A stretch of 64,000 nucleotides of DNA from NCBI GenBank assembly GCA_000310025.1, contig FN649726.1, positions 1-64,000 of the forward strand, written 5' to 3'. This document shows, piece after piece, positions 23,761-35,900 of this stretch. Source of the DNA: Ectocarpus siliculosus (taxonomy: Eukaryota; Sar; Phaeophyceae; Ectocarpales; Ectocarpaceae). Below the pieces are notes generated by a model. That model searched no databases. It worked only from the letters and a program-made list of their open reading frames with translations, and was not told the DNA's origin. Numbering within the stretch: position 1 is the first letter of the stretch; the number at the start of each line of letters is the position of its first letter. The position numbers and the translations under genes are program-made.

Positions 23761-24295
23761 GTCGTCACGTACCTCTAGAGTCCGCTTTTTTTCTATTTCT
23801 GCTGCTGCTGCTGCTGCTGCCGCTGCTGCTGATGTCAGTGATGGATCATGACGTCATAGAAGCAGGTTCGTTCTTGTCCCTGTTTTTTGTTCCTCCTCGG
23901 GGTGTGCACGTGGCCACCGCTAGTAGCCTTGTTTGGTTGTTTTCTGTGGATGATGTGGTTTTTGTCTTCTTTGATGTGTCCCTCACACCCTTTAGTGTGT
24001 TGCCTGGTCTCTTGCGCTTTGCCACGGGCAGGCTGATTGAGGCCCGTACACTCACCTGAAAAGATCCTCCCAATTTCTACTCTCATGAACGACTAGCACG
24101 GGATATGCGGAAGACGATGGGCGGGTTGATGCATGCATTGAGTTTGCACCAAGAGTAAGCATACCGTTGGCTCTTTCTAGAGATTGTGGGCACATGATGC
24201 CGCCCGTGTTTCGCGTTGAGAGTAGGGATCGACTCAACCATTGTGGCAGCTGAAGGTTGGCAGGGCTGCCTACAAAATGGCGGTCCGTTCTAGTG

Positions 24296-24488
24296 CAGTC
24301 GTGGCTCCGTTATAAGAGGGTACCTTACAAGAGGGGGTTCCGATGTAAGAGGGTCGAAATCGGCTGTCAGGGGCTCGACCCTCTAAAGTATAGTTGAGTA
24401 CTCTCTTATTCCGGTATAAGAGAGGGCTCCGATATATGAGGGTCGAGGGCCTTTGTCACAACACCCTCTTATATCGGAGCCACGACTG
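24296..24488. mobile_element. MITE with CAGTCGTGGCTCC terminal inverted repeats
   Basis: This 193-bp element begins CAGTCGTGGCTCCG and ends CGGAGCCACGACTG. The inverted repeats extend about 25 bases with few mismatches (both continue into a tataagagggt-type motif). TA follows the right end; TG is found at the left, consistent with a TA target duplication with one later change. CAGT...ACTG ends and TA targets are typical of the Tc1/mariner-pogo group. It has no coding capacity, so it is non-autonomous. The AGAGGGT motif recurs internally in both orientations. Confidence 0.75.
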
Positions 24489-27400
24489 TATGTGGATGTC
24501 TGACGCGCGTCAGGGTAGCTATAATAGGTGAGAGGGTCTACGGTGCTGTCCCTACATATCTATCTCACAAATACACGTGGGGAAAGAAGTGCCGAGGCGT
24601 CCTCTGTAGCGAGGTGATTTACCGTAAAATGGTGGCTTGACACGGCATTAGGTGATTTTATTTGACCAATAAGGCGTTATGCCCTGGTTTCCGGCGGAAG
24701 TGGTCCGGGAAGTCTGGGTGGCGGGGGGAGGGTTAGAAGGTGGCAGGTCTGATTGGATATGTACACGGTTGCACGTACGAGCGATATCGGCTTTGCGTGT
24801 GCACGACTTGCTGTTTTTAGGGTCGGTTGGGGCTGACCCCATGAAGCGGCGGCAGCAACGCAACTGCTACCTAGAGATGAGAAAGGGGTCTGGCCGGTGC
24901 TAGACGACCACCCCCTGGCCCCGTCATTCAGGGGGGCCCGCTGCTGCTTCAGATAATGGACGGTTCTGTATGCATCGCTGAGATGTATATTTTTTTTTGT
25001 TGAGCGATGGTTGTTGTGCCGAATGCCAAGGGCCTGGCAGAATGATTGGACACAAAAATACCAAATAACCAGCACGTACCACGAGTCAAGAGTATGGAGA
25101 TCACAGGAACAAGAGAGGTATTCCGTGGGATGAACGAAGTGTGTCACTGGGTATCTTAAGCTTTAGAGTGGGGAATTAACAGTTCACGCACGTGTACACC
25201 GGCACTGGTGACACAACAGGGGGTTAATTCGTCGATCACCCTCTCGTAGTAAGCTACGGGGTTCGCTCGCTGGCCGTGCGAGCGGCGTTCCATTCAGGGG
25301 AGGGGTACGCAGGGTGAAGTACGAGGAGTGGGTGGGAAGACAATAAAAGCCTGATGATGTTGAGCCAAACAAAGCACGACGAAAACGGGATCGTAAACAC
25401 GGGAGGAAAAAGCACAAGCAAGCATGGCTGAGCATGGCAACCATGCAGCAACTGCCAGGTACATGACATGAGTGAAGGTGCACATCAGCGTGGGCGAAGA
25501 CGCCGCATTCGTTCATGGGACGATATCTCGATGCAACCGCCGCAAATTCGACAAGGATCTCGTGCGTGTCGCGCACGTCGCGGAAACTCCTGCTACGTAC
25601 GGTGTTTGCTCTTTGGCCGCATTTTTGGCATGTGGCGAAAAGAAACGACAACTCGTTTTATCCAAAGTACGTAACAGTTGGTTTCGTTCTGGAAGAAACC
25701 TCCTTCCCCGCGGAACCTTCGACACGAGTTGATAGGACGGCAACACGGAAACGTACTTCCAAAATGTGCGTGGGATTCGCCACCAGCGCGCGCGGCAAGC
25801 ATCGCACCACATGGCGGGAAGATGAAGGTATACATAACTTCAGCCCAGCCGTGGAACGCAGGATGAGAAAGAAACAGCCTTGTTGCCAGTTAAAAACAAC
25901 CATAGAGAGGCCCGCGATCATGACATCATCAGTCAACCGCTAAATTAGCCTTGGGCAATCTGCCTTACGGACGGAGCAGAGCTTCTTGTCGTTTCTGAAA
26001 CAACAAACAAATAAGATATTTCCTACTTCGAAGTACTTCGCAAACCACCGAGAAAATACGTGCATCCACCACCACCGCCACCATCATCATCGTTCGTTGG
26101 AAAGTCGAACAGCAGTACTTCCCTTTCTCAAATTTCAACGTTGCCCGCGCGCGTCTCTCTCACACAAGCACGTAGGAAAAGGATGAACATTCAGGTCAAT
26201 ATTCTACACACAAGCCAAGGGAAAACTGCGAGGTCATTGGAAATAGCTGCACTTAAAACAGCTTGTCAGCGTCGGGGGCTCACCAGCAAACTTTCTGTAT
26301 AGACTACATGCATGGATGACCCTTGACCCTCCCTCTTACAATCAATCCCAGCGCATGCCCCACACTCGTCAAAATACACCTCCTATCTTGCATACATACA
26401 ATCGGACCTTTCGGTGCACGGCGACCAACCAAAAAAAGAAGAAAAGGAAGAAACGTTGGCTTCTGCTCGTGATACTCGAAAAACTCCCGACAACAAACAT
26501 GATCGTGTAATCTTCATACAAAACAATGTGCACAAATTATACGAACATTATTATACCAGGTAGCCAACGGTGTTATTACCACTTAACACAACAACCTCTT
26601 TGTGTATACACCGCCCCATCTCCAGAGATACCCGCACATTCTCCAAATCCACTATAATACCACCCCTCGGGCACGACAACTCACGTTTTCTACTAGCATC
26701 GTTGCCCACGCTCGCGGCTGATCATTGCATGAACGCCAGCCGCAAACGGGTACGAACCCAACACGTGTCGACTACATCCGATCTCCCTTCAAGAAAGCAG
26801 GATACCACACAAACTACAGAAGAAGAGCCCTGCCAGGATCCCTCTTCTCACGTTCGCTTTTTCACTCCCCAACTCACGTGCAACGTAGGTCATAGATACA
26901 AACCAAAAGGTGTTCCCCTGGCCACTGATGATGACGGACGGGTCATTTTTTGTTTTCTTCAAACCAACTTGTTGTCCAAACCGGTAATTAAGTAGTAATA
27001 TACATGGTAGCTTCGTCGTCATCGTCGCCCGTCGTCTCCGGGCAGTGATTTCGCCGATTTGCTGACTTTCGTGCGGTCTTGACCACCACCGTTAGGCCCT
27101 TTTTTTTTTGCTTCGAACTCTGCTTCATGGATGTTTCGGCCAATCAATCAAGCATCCAACTTTTTCCGTCCTCTCGCCATATTTGTTACGCATGAACTTC
27201 ATGACCTGCATCACCAAAAGAGGGGGGGCGGGGGGAATGCATAGGTAGGTTTAGCTAAAGGGAGAAACGAACAAACAATGTCTGAGAATAAAAAAAAGTG
27301 TGTGAGTTTCTGGATCATCTGTATTTGGCATCGACCGACCCATGAATAGACGTCAGCCATACGTACTGCGAGACAAATATGCGAACATTCTTGGTTCGAA

Positions 27401-27829
27401 GTGGGCTGCTTTGTCAATGGATTGACGTGTGCCACGGCTGCTTCCCCAATCGAGTTATTAACTGTTTTTATTTCTCGGTACGATGGCGTCACTAGCGGAT
27501 TTTCAGTTCTGCGTTACTTAAAGTTTGATCGGTTTCAACTATATAATAGCGTAATAAAAAAAACAGAAATATTTAATGCATTGTATTCCCGACGTGCAAT
27601 TATTGGAGAAATAGATCGCCTTTGCACCCGGATGGCCAACGAAAAAATAAAATAACAGCCATCATGAGTCTGTAGCGAGCTACATCATGCTTGGGACGTG
27701 TGCGTGTGGGTGCATGCTGAACTATATAGCATTGACTAGCCGGCTGATGGGTGAAAATATGCCAGTCTGTCTTGCAGCGGGACAAGAAACGCGAAGCCAA
27801 TACACTGACTGACTCAACTCCCTCCGGTT

Positions 27830-27832
<3 letters not shown>

Positions 27833-27866
<34 letters not shown>
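27833..27866. repeat. CA microsatellite
   Basis: Uninterrupted run of about sixteen CA dinucleotides. Confidence 0.9.
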
Positions 27867-27867
<1 letters not shown>

Positions 27868-29398
27868 GTCGTTACGCACGCCTGGAGAACGTGTCTCGGT
27901 ATACAAATGTAGTTAGCTCTGGAAATAGCACGATAGGTGACCATGACTCTGTAGAAAATTGGTTACAAGTTGGTGATGGGATTTTTTCCTTTTTTTTGAG
28001 AGTCCATTGGCCTTCGAACCTCATTGAACAATCATCATGTGACTCGGCGAGGGAAGGCTAAAAACGGTTTACCGCATAAAAAACCGCAAAATCCAAAACT
28101 AAGCCCAGAGAAACCACAAGTGATCCCTCCCGCATGGGCTCGTGAAATAACAACAGTGTCATGCGGGGGCGATGCAAGATGAAATAGGCAGCAGCAAAAG
28201 CCCACAGCCGGCCAGCTGCCAGCTGTGACGTTTCCCGAGCCCCAACAGCTCACACGGCTGACGTGTTTTTGTCTCGGAGAGCCCAGCGAACCTCAAAGAA
28301 GCTCAACGAACCTCAAAGAAACGCTTACAAACCTGCATCTATAATTGTACAGTCTGCATGATTGCGCCCCCCGGGATTCGCGCTTCATGAAATACTTTTC
28401 AGGACGAGACATTACCGCTATTATTCAGGGCATGCCTTTAAACCCGGTTGAGAGCATTAACGTAGGGTCCGGTTGAGCGGTTTAAAAAACCGCCAATGAA
28501 CCGACAGCCTCAACGATGCAGTATTATTGTGCTTAAGCAACAGCTACACCGGGAAAATTCCCTACTTTGTTGGGAAAGGAACAGCAGTGTCTGCCGCAAA
28601 GCTAGCCTTGACAAGGGTTACGGGGGTGTCTCATTGCAGCAGTCATTCGAAGGTGGACGAAGAGAACCTACCCTCCCCGCGCGGATAACACAAGCACCAA
28701 ATACAGCTTCGTGCGTTTTGATCATGCTCAGCCAAGCATGTCCTCCTCCCTGTTGCCTATCTGCCCGACGCGCTGGTTCCGCTGCGTGCTCGATGAGGAA
28801 CAACACCAACCCGACACTCTGAGCATCTTCTTCTAGCGGACTACGTCAGCATCGACCGCGCTAATCGGCTGGCCAATGAACAGACACCAATCTATCTAGT
28901 CATCATCCGGCTCCCGGGAGGCTACTTGGTGTACACGTGCGTGCGCCCGAGGGGAATGTCAGCGAAATTTGGATTAAGTTTACCCGCTACTTTGCTCGCT
29001 GATGAAACGAACCAGCTCAAAAATACTCGCTTTGTGGACTGTAGCCGTTTTTTTTGCGAACCGCTGAACCGGGGTGCAGCGGTATCACACCACAAAAAAC
29101 AGGGCATGCCGCTCACCAAGGGAATCGCCAATAAGCTGCTGTAGCTCCTGTTACAAAGCAGATAACCAGAGTGCTGGTGCATTTTCCTGCAAACTGCTGC
29201 TTGGCTGCTGCTGCTGCAAAAAAAAAAATTCAAACCATCAAATCCAAACGAACGTACCGCCGTAGACCACCGATGCAGCAGCCCCCCGACCGCCGCCCGC
29301 AATCCAACGCTACGAAACGCTTCAAAGGGAATGCATCACACGCTTGATTCGATGTAATTCAGCGGGCGCTCTTGAGCTGTAGCTCACCGTTCTTGTGG

Positions 29399-29602
29399 TT
29401 AGTCAAGCGCGGCTGGGTTCCAGAGGCGGCAAAGGTCGACACAGAGCAGCTCCGCTCTTCCCTGTTCCCCCACGTGCTCGCTGCCGCAGTGTGTTTGGCA
29501 CTCCTTGAACGCATCCTCCTTCACGATTGCCTCGCTGTTCGTGACGCCCGCAATCGCGATGAGGACGGCTGCAAGAAACCCGGCGCTCTTGAACACAAGC
29601 AT
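29399..29602 (-). CDS. Small secreted peptide with twin CX3C motifs (67 aa)
   Basis: Single-exon frame on the minus strand: ATG at 29602, TAA at 29399-29401. Residues 1-24 are a clear signal peptide (Lys, then GFLAAVLIAIAGV and a small-residue cleavage region near NSEA). The mature part, about 43 residues, holds exactly four cysteines: C35, C39, C54 and C58, arranged CX3C-X14-CX3C in a predicted helix-turn-helix context (AFKECQTHC ... ELLCVDLC). Codon use is GC-rich at third positions, as in the confirmed exons, which argues against a chance frame. The layout resembles alpha-hairpinin-type disulfide-linked helical hairpins; small TIM proteins also use CX3C but lack signal peptides. Function is unknown. 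A gtgagc lies just after the stop, so a longer spliced form cannot be excluded. Confidence 0.55.
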   Translation of the reverse strand: MLVFKSAGFLAAVLIAIAGVTNSEAIVKEDAFKECQTHCGSEHVGEQGRAELLCVDLCRLWNPAALD

Positions 29603-32222
29603 AGCTTAGTTCCCCCCCAGAGAACGTAGAACGAACGGGTGAGGAGACGATGATCTGATGTCCTCGAAAAAGGCAGCCGTCACGACTTCGAAAATCGGCT
29701 AAACCGAGACGACAAGGACAAGATATGGTCGACAACCGGTGGCCAAGGCAGCGGGATGGTGTTAGATTCTCGAGGAACACCGGCAGGGGGGGGGGGGGGG
29801 GATTGGTGGTAGGGTGGGGTGTCTCAAAGCGGAGATCAAAGATTGCCGCGGCGGGAGCCAGTTCCGAAGTTCAAACTCAGCTGAAAAACAATCGCCCCGT
29901 TCGTTTACCAACATGCTGTACGTTCTGTGTTCAACCATCATCTCACGCTCAAGGACCGTCGGGTTCATGTCGTCCCTACAGTGCCATCCTACTCACCAGC
30001 TGGACGAACGGGTTTACGGGGACAGGTGGGGCGCACTGCTGCAGAGACTTATGGATCCGGTGGGGGGGGCGCGTACTTGCGTATACGTTCGATGGTGAAC
30101 CGTGAGACCGTGTGAGGTTCTTGAGTTTGAAGTTTGGCCATCTGCCCGCCGAAACGGCGGTCATTCCACCGCAATTAACGGTTTCACGGCGGTTTACAGT
30201 TTACAACAGTTTGACAGCATGGTTGGACTCATGCACCATCATTACTTCCATCGATCCTTTAGATCTTTGAGGCGCCTGCGACCGTTGGTGGCCATTGTTG
30301 GCGGAAGGTCAAGCCCGCAAACTTTCCACAAGTTCGAAAACATATGGATGTATGACAAATAAAGTCTACCGGGGATCGCTGCGCCCCCGAACGGGCTAAG
30401 TGTTTTGTGCGTTACACGTGGTCTGCAGTCTATAACACGATGTGCAAATCGTATCTTTGAGTAGGCAGTAGCCGCGTGCGCGTGAGGTTGCAAAACGGCA
30501 CTGGGGCGATGGGTCTTAGATTGGTATCCTCTTGACTTGTGGGGTCAACGTCATCTATTCTACTATCTGTGCATACATACATACATAGTTTTGCACGAAC
30601 GAGAAGGTAGCCCCGTTGCCGTGCTGTAGGACCGTCCGTTATCTACCATTTACTACGTGCAGCAGCGGTAGTAGTACAGCAGTACATGCTGCCGTAGTTC
30701 GACTGGCTGCACTACATTTAGGCTACAAGAAACACCAAAACCTAAATCTGTTACATAGTCTTCGAGACGGATAAATCATTTTGAACTTACGCACTTGCTG
30801 TTGAGTTCAGTTTTGTTCTGGGTACGGAGACGGAGATAAGGCTGTATACACGCAAAATACACGCACGTCCCGGCGTAACTGGAATTATTATATTATTACT
30901 GCGTGCGTTTCGGCCCCGTTTACAACGTGTGTACAGACAATTTGGTACAAAAATACGTGTGCTGTGTGATGTATTTTTCATCTGTCCTCCAGCTGGCGCG
31001 AAGCGCGACCCGCGCGGTCCAACCCACAACAACCGTTTTCCGTTTTCCACCACCGTAGACTTCTATAATTTGCCTAATGTACAGCAGTACCCCGCAACAA
31101 CAAAACAAAAAAAACTTGACCAAGCCGGAGATCGATACTCAGACGTGTCTGTGTTGCTGCTCTGGACGTCCCTTCTCGTCTACCCCGCCCGTCCGGAAGA
31201 AAATCGGCAAGAAGAGCCCATGGACCAACACAAGAGCTTGGCCTTTACAAACTTCTTACAGAATTAGTATTCGGGGGTCACCCAACACTTTGTACACTCT
31301 GTTCCCCGCGACAAGACCCGGATTGGATGTGCAACCATTCTCCCACGAACGGCTACGAAACCACATGCATACCATCCCACATCCTAAGGTACACCCGTTA
31401 ACCGCGACTGCAACAACACCCGAAAACATTAGCCCACCCCGAAGATCCGAAGATCATTCATGATTCCATGCTCGACTCCGAGAAAACTGATCTACGAGCA
31501 CGAATTGAAAGATTAAACTTTTTACAACACAGTCAGTCCAAGGGAAACAAAGCTGCGGAAATATCTCGAACCTACCCTCCAAACCAATATTGAGACAACG
31601 CCGCCTTACAAATAACAAGGAAACCCTCAAACGCGTAGAGCGGCCAACCCACACCGTAACGTCTATAAGGTACACCCAATCTAAGCTAACTGCAACACTC
31701 CTTAACCGAAGCATATCCGCCGAAAATCAATGCCTACTACGACAACAACAATAAATACGATAAAAGTGAACGTACGGACGGCGGTCTTGACCCCCACAGC
31801 GATGAACAACACAGCGAAATGCGGTATGTCTTGCGACTTGCAGAATCCAACGAAAACTCAAAACTTTGAAATTGAACGTATCTTGTGCGTATGGCGCACG
31901 GCACCAAACGTGCAAGTGCGTATGGGTGACAATACGAGCTCTGCACGCCTGACAACGTGCTTGGCTCCTCTACAGCGCTGGCGCTTTGTTTAAGACAATC
32001 ATATAAATGCCTTGTGTGTAGTACTCGCGCGATGAAAGCAGTTTGTTCTTCAGACCGAGACTTCACACACAATGAGCGACAATTGACAACCGCAATGCAG
32101 CGTGTTGTTACTCAGCAACGCACTTTGTAGACCGAAACAGCTCACTCCGGCATGCCCTACTTCGACACCTCCACATATATAGGGTGTTCGCTCAGACCGA
32201 CCTCAGAGCAAGGCGCCCTCGG
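29603..32222. other. Intergenic region and probable 3' UTR of the sphingosine kinase gene
   Basis: 29603-31000 shows a poly-G run (29787-29803) and short CATA and TACAGCAGTA motifs but no gene. From about 31050 to 32222 the plus strand is strongly A/C-rich, so T/G-rich on the minus strand. That matches the composition after other stop codons here and suggests a long 3' UTR for the minus-strand kinase. Plus-strand frames there (for example 31077-31463) are probably compositional artefacts. Confidence 0.45.
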
Positions 32223-32913
32223 TTACGACCCTAAACACGCTGGTAATCTCTCCGCGTCATCATCAGGCGAGCAAAAAACGTGGGCGGCTTTGCGCCATAC
32301 GTGCTGCTGCAAAGGTGCGTAGTCGACGAGCTCTCCGTCGACCGTGATCCTCCCGCTTGACGTTAGCGGCTCTATTCGAAACGCCCGAACGCGGTGCCAC
32401 GAGATGCACGGAAAGCGAGGCGAGATGTGCCCACCTTTTTCCATTGCTAGAAACATCTGCGAAAGTTGTTGGGGAGCGTGGTGGGCATCGGTTAATCAAT
32501 GATGGAGGTGGAGGCGGGGTTGGTGGCGTGTTGCCATAGCCCCACAGAGGCGCCTGATGGAGAGAGGTTAACGAGTACCTGGTATATGAAAATCTCGGTG
32601 CCGAGTGCGTTGGGAAATGAATCTACCCAAAGGCACGCGTCGAGTTTCTCGTAGTCCTGACGCGTAAGCAGAAAATAATGCTCGAGTCCCAGGCAGCAAA
32701 GGAGACAAGTCACTACAGCAATTTTGTGCTTGAGGTGTGAATACGTGCCACATGCTGTTACGCGCACCTGTATCATGGCGAATCTGCTGGCCCCCTTCTT
32801 GATGAAGAATAGGTCAATCAGGCCGTCGCCAATGCGAGAGTGGGGAGCCATGGGCATGTCGTGCGCGATATGCGAGGCCTGTCCAACGGTGGAGATGGAT
32901 CGGGCAAGAATCG

Positions 32914-32978
<65 letters not shown>

Positions 32979-35900
32979 CTGTTGTTGTTGATGATGACGA
33001 TGGTTGAGTTGAAATGGTGCGAGTGGTGGTGTTGGGGGCCGTCAGAGAAACACCTCATCCACACAAGGCTCAGAATCTTAATCCTTTATCACAGCGGTGA
33101 AATCGCGCCAAGTTTAATTCAGACACGTAACGACATTGTCACAGGATGCAAAGCGCGCGGTTACCGCCGAGGGAGCAAAGGTGGCAACGGGTTCATAAGT
33201 TCCTTCAATCGACTGAGCCTCCAATTCCCACGTGTTGCCGAAACGGAATCGCGAGTAACACTTGTTGCGCCCGGAAACCGTACCACGGAAGGTAGAGTGA
33301 TACGGTTTGTAGCCTCAAACCTGTGTCATGTCAGCGAGGATGAACTCCCCCTCTACGCTGGTCCAGCCCTCGAGGGCGGGAGCTCCCGCAGCGGCGGACT
33401 CAGAACCAGCGCCGTCTTGATGTACGGGCTCCGATAACGGTGGCATGCGGAACGGGGCCGATGCTGAGGCATTCTTCTCCCCAAGGGGTAGCCGAAAGGT
33501 ATGGTAGATCGGAACGGCGGGGGCACATAGGAATGTGCTAAGTGGCGAGGGGCCAAGTGCAACAATAAGACAGCCCACGCTGACGTAGACTAGTACAAAA
33601 AATTGGATGTTGTACTCGCTAGCGAGGTGCCTATGTTGGTTTTTGACGCTTGAGCGGTTGCCGGGTTGGCGTGGCCCCAAACCGAATTGATCGGGCAACA
33701 TAGCAGCCGGAACTCCCCATCTCGAATCTTTCGCAGAAAAATCATCGTTTCCACGGGAAAATCAGAGCCGACGGATGACCGCAACTATTTGTTACCATTA
33801 AACAACGTAAGGCGTAGTCACTGTTCCTCCCGCCTACATTCCACAATTGTAGCTCGGCTTGGCGGGGTACTGTCAGCATCGTCCTCATTGGAGGACTGCC
33901 TACGCAAAGAAAGTCAGTTTACATTGAAGTACGAAAGAAGATCAGGCAGGGGGCAGACCCTAACCCTAACCCCAACTTAGCCGATCCCATACTTTATCCA
34001 GTATGTTTGATTTCGTAGAAAACTCAGCCGATCCTACTCTATATCCAGTATGTTTGCTTACTTGGGAAAACTTTGCCGATTGTATGCTTTATCCAATATG
34101 TTTGCTCCTTCAGAAAAACAGTCCGTAGACTACTGTTGATGGAAGCTCCTAGAAAGGCCTACCGAAGGAGTAGGGGTGGTGGCGGCAGCGGCATCCAGGT
34201 CGGGGAGAAAGCTTATCCGTCCCCTGTAGTGCTTGAGGTTGGCAATGCGCACGATGGTGCCGACGGTGAATCGAAGAGACCCCATCCAGCGGTAAGCCTC
34301 CGACTCGATGTCGACATCACTGAGAAGGAGGAGGCGTATCGGCATGTGGGGGGTGTGGGAATGAGGGGATACGTGCGGACACAGGTCTACAAACGCGCCA
34401 GCTTTACTCCAGCACCGGTGCGGCGTGTCCTAAAAAACAAAATGTTGAGTGCATGGGGGTTCTTATGTTTCGCTCTCGTGTGTAGCCGCGGGAACATGAT
34501 CCCCGGGTGGGGTATTCCTTGGGGGGTGGTGTAACCGTTGTGGATGTGCTATCTTTCTTGGTACCGTATGGTAAAAATGAAATAAAATGCGACCTGGGCA
34601 CCGTATCGGACCCTCCGATTGCGCTTCCTTCGCACACAATTCGGACCGGCTGGGGCATTGCGAAAGCATGCGGCGGTCGTTGCTGAGACACGCCCCCTAG
34701 AGAAGATTTGCTCCTCCACCAGACGTTAATTATCTACACACGCCAACGGTACGGCTGGTGTAGACAAGGGGGTGAGGTAAGCAAGGGGATTCGACGGCAC
34801 CGCACCGGAAGCGAGGATGGAAGGGACGACTGATACAAAAAAAGATGAAGAGTACACGCTGCCACATGGAAGCTGACTTACTTGTTGTTTGCGGAACAAT
34901 CACATTCAAGCTTCGTGTAAGGCCATGACAGCGGGATGAGTGGACGCATCTCCCATCAATGAGATAATAGTGCAACCACATGCCACATGGGAACACACGG
35001 AGAGAATACGTGTGCCTTGAGGATCAAACGAAAAGTGTACGGAATACCCTTCTCTACTGCATGCGCACTAAGGGCGTGTCGGAGAGGTAGGGGTTAAAAA
35101 TCCTGCTGCCCTTGGAAGCTTCGATTTGATCTGGCGTATGTCGTCTGGCAAAATAGTTTCTCACCTGATCATGCCCCACCCGACGTTGAGGAATGCCAGG
35201 TACTTCTTGTCTGCCGACTCGGTGAGCAGCAGGTCCATCGCCTTCGTCTGGCCCTTTGCAGCGAGAAAGGACGCGCTAACCGCGCCGAACCATTCTCCGG
35301 ACTCCACGCTCACCTGTTCCACACGGCAGACCGCTCATATTTTCAATTTCATGCTGGGATGGTAGTTGACGAGAGACAGGGGAAACGGCGTTTCATGCTT
35401 GGTCCGAAGTGGTAACCTACGAGCTGCTCTGGGCGTGGCCTGCCCCCAGCAGCTTGCACAAGGTGTAGCCCACTCGACCGCGGGGTTGTCGTATTCAACG
35501 CACACGAGCAAAGGGTTTCCAATCACGGAGCCCCCGAGCGAGCGTTCGTCATGCCCGCTTCAATCCGTTTATGTCCCCCAAGAAGTGAGAAAACTACACC
35601 AACGAACGCCTACGTCCATAACGATGATGCCTCGCTGGATATGACAATCGCCTACCCCTCCGTCGCTCTCACCGTCTTGGCCAAGCCGTTTCCTGATCCC
35701 GCGGGCACGATGCCTAGGGACAGCCGCGACAGCTGCCGCGCACAGTCCGGCCGGGCGTACATGCCCTGAAGGACCTGACCCCACAACGAAAAGACCACAT
35801 GCAATAGGACACAACATTAACACAATGGATTAGCACCAAAAGGGCGACATATTAGCAGCTGGGCGCAGAAGGACAGGATTGACAAGTCGTACCCGGACTC

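Larger units (their letters stand above)
23761..29398. other. Long interval without a supported gene
   Basis: The T/G-rich 300 bases after 23760, including a CTG/CCG run at 23800-23833, look like the THF1 3' UTR. A MITE sits at 24296-24488. Around 25470-25680 both strands have open frames with fair codon usage (for example a + frame ending at a gtacgt donor near 25671), but no family or consistent exon chain was found. From about 26040 to 26990 the plus strand is A/C-rich, as expected of a minus-strand 3' UTR, so a minus-strand gene ending nearby may have been missed. A CA microsatellite lies at 27833-27866. Confidence 0.4.

Noticed and set aside
31077-31463. 128-codon plus-strand frame rich in Thr/Pro/Asn
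   Set aside because: It lies in the A/C-rich complement of the kinase 3' UTR and is explained by base composition.
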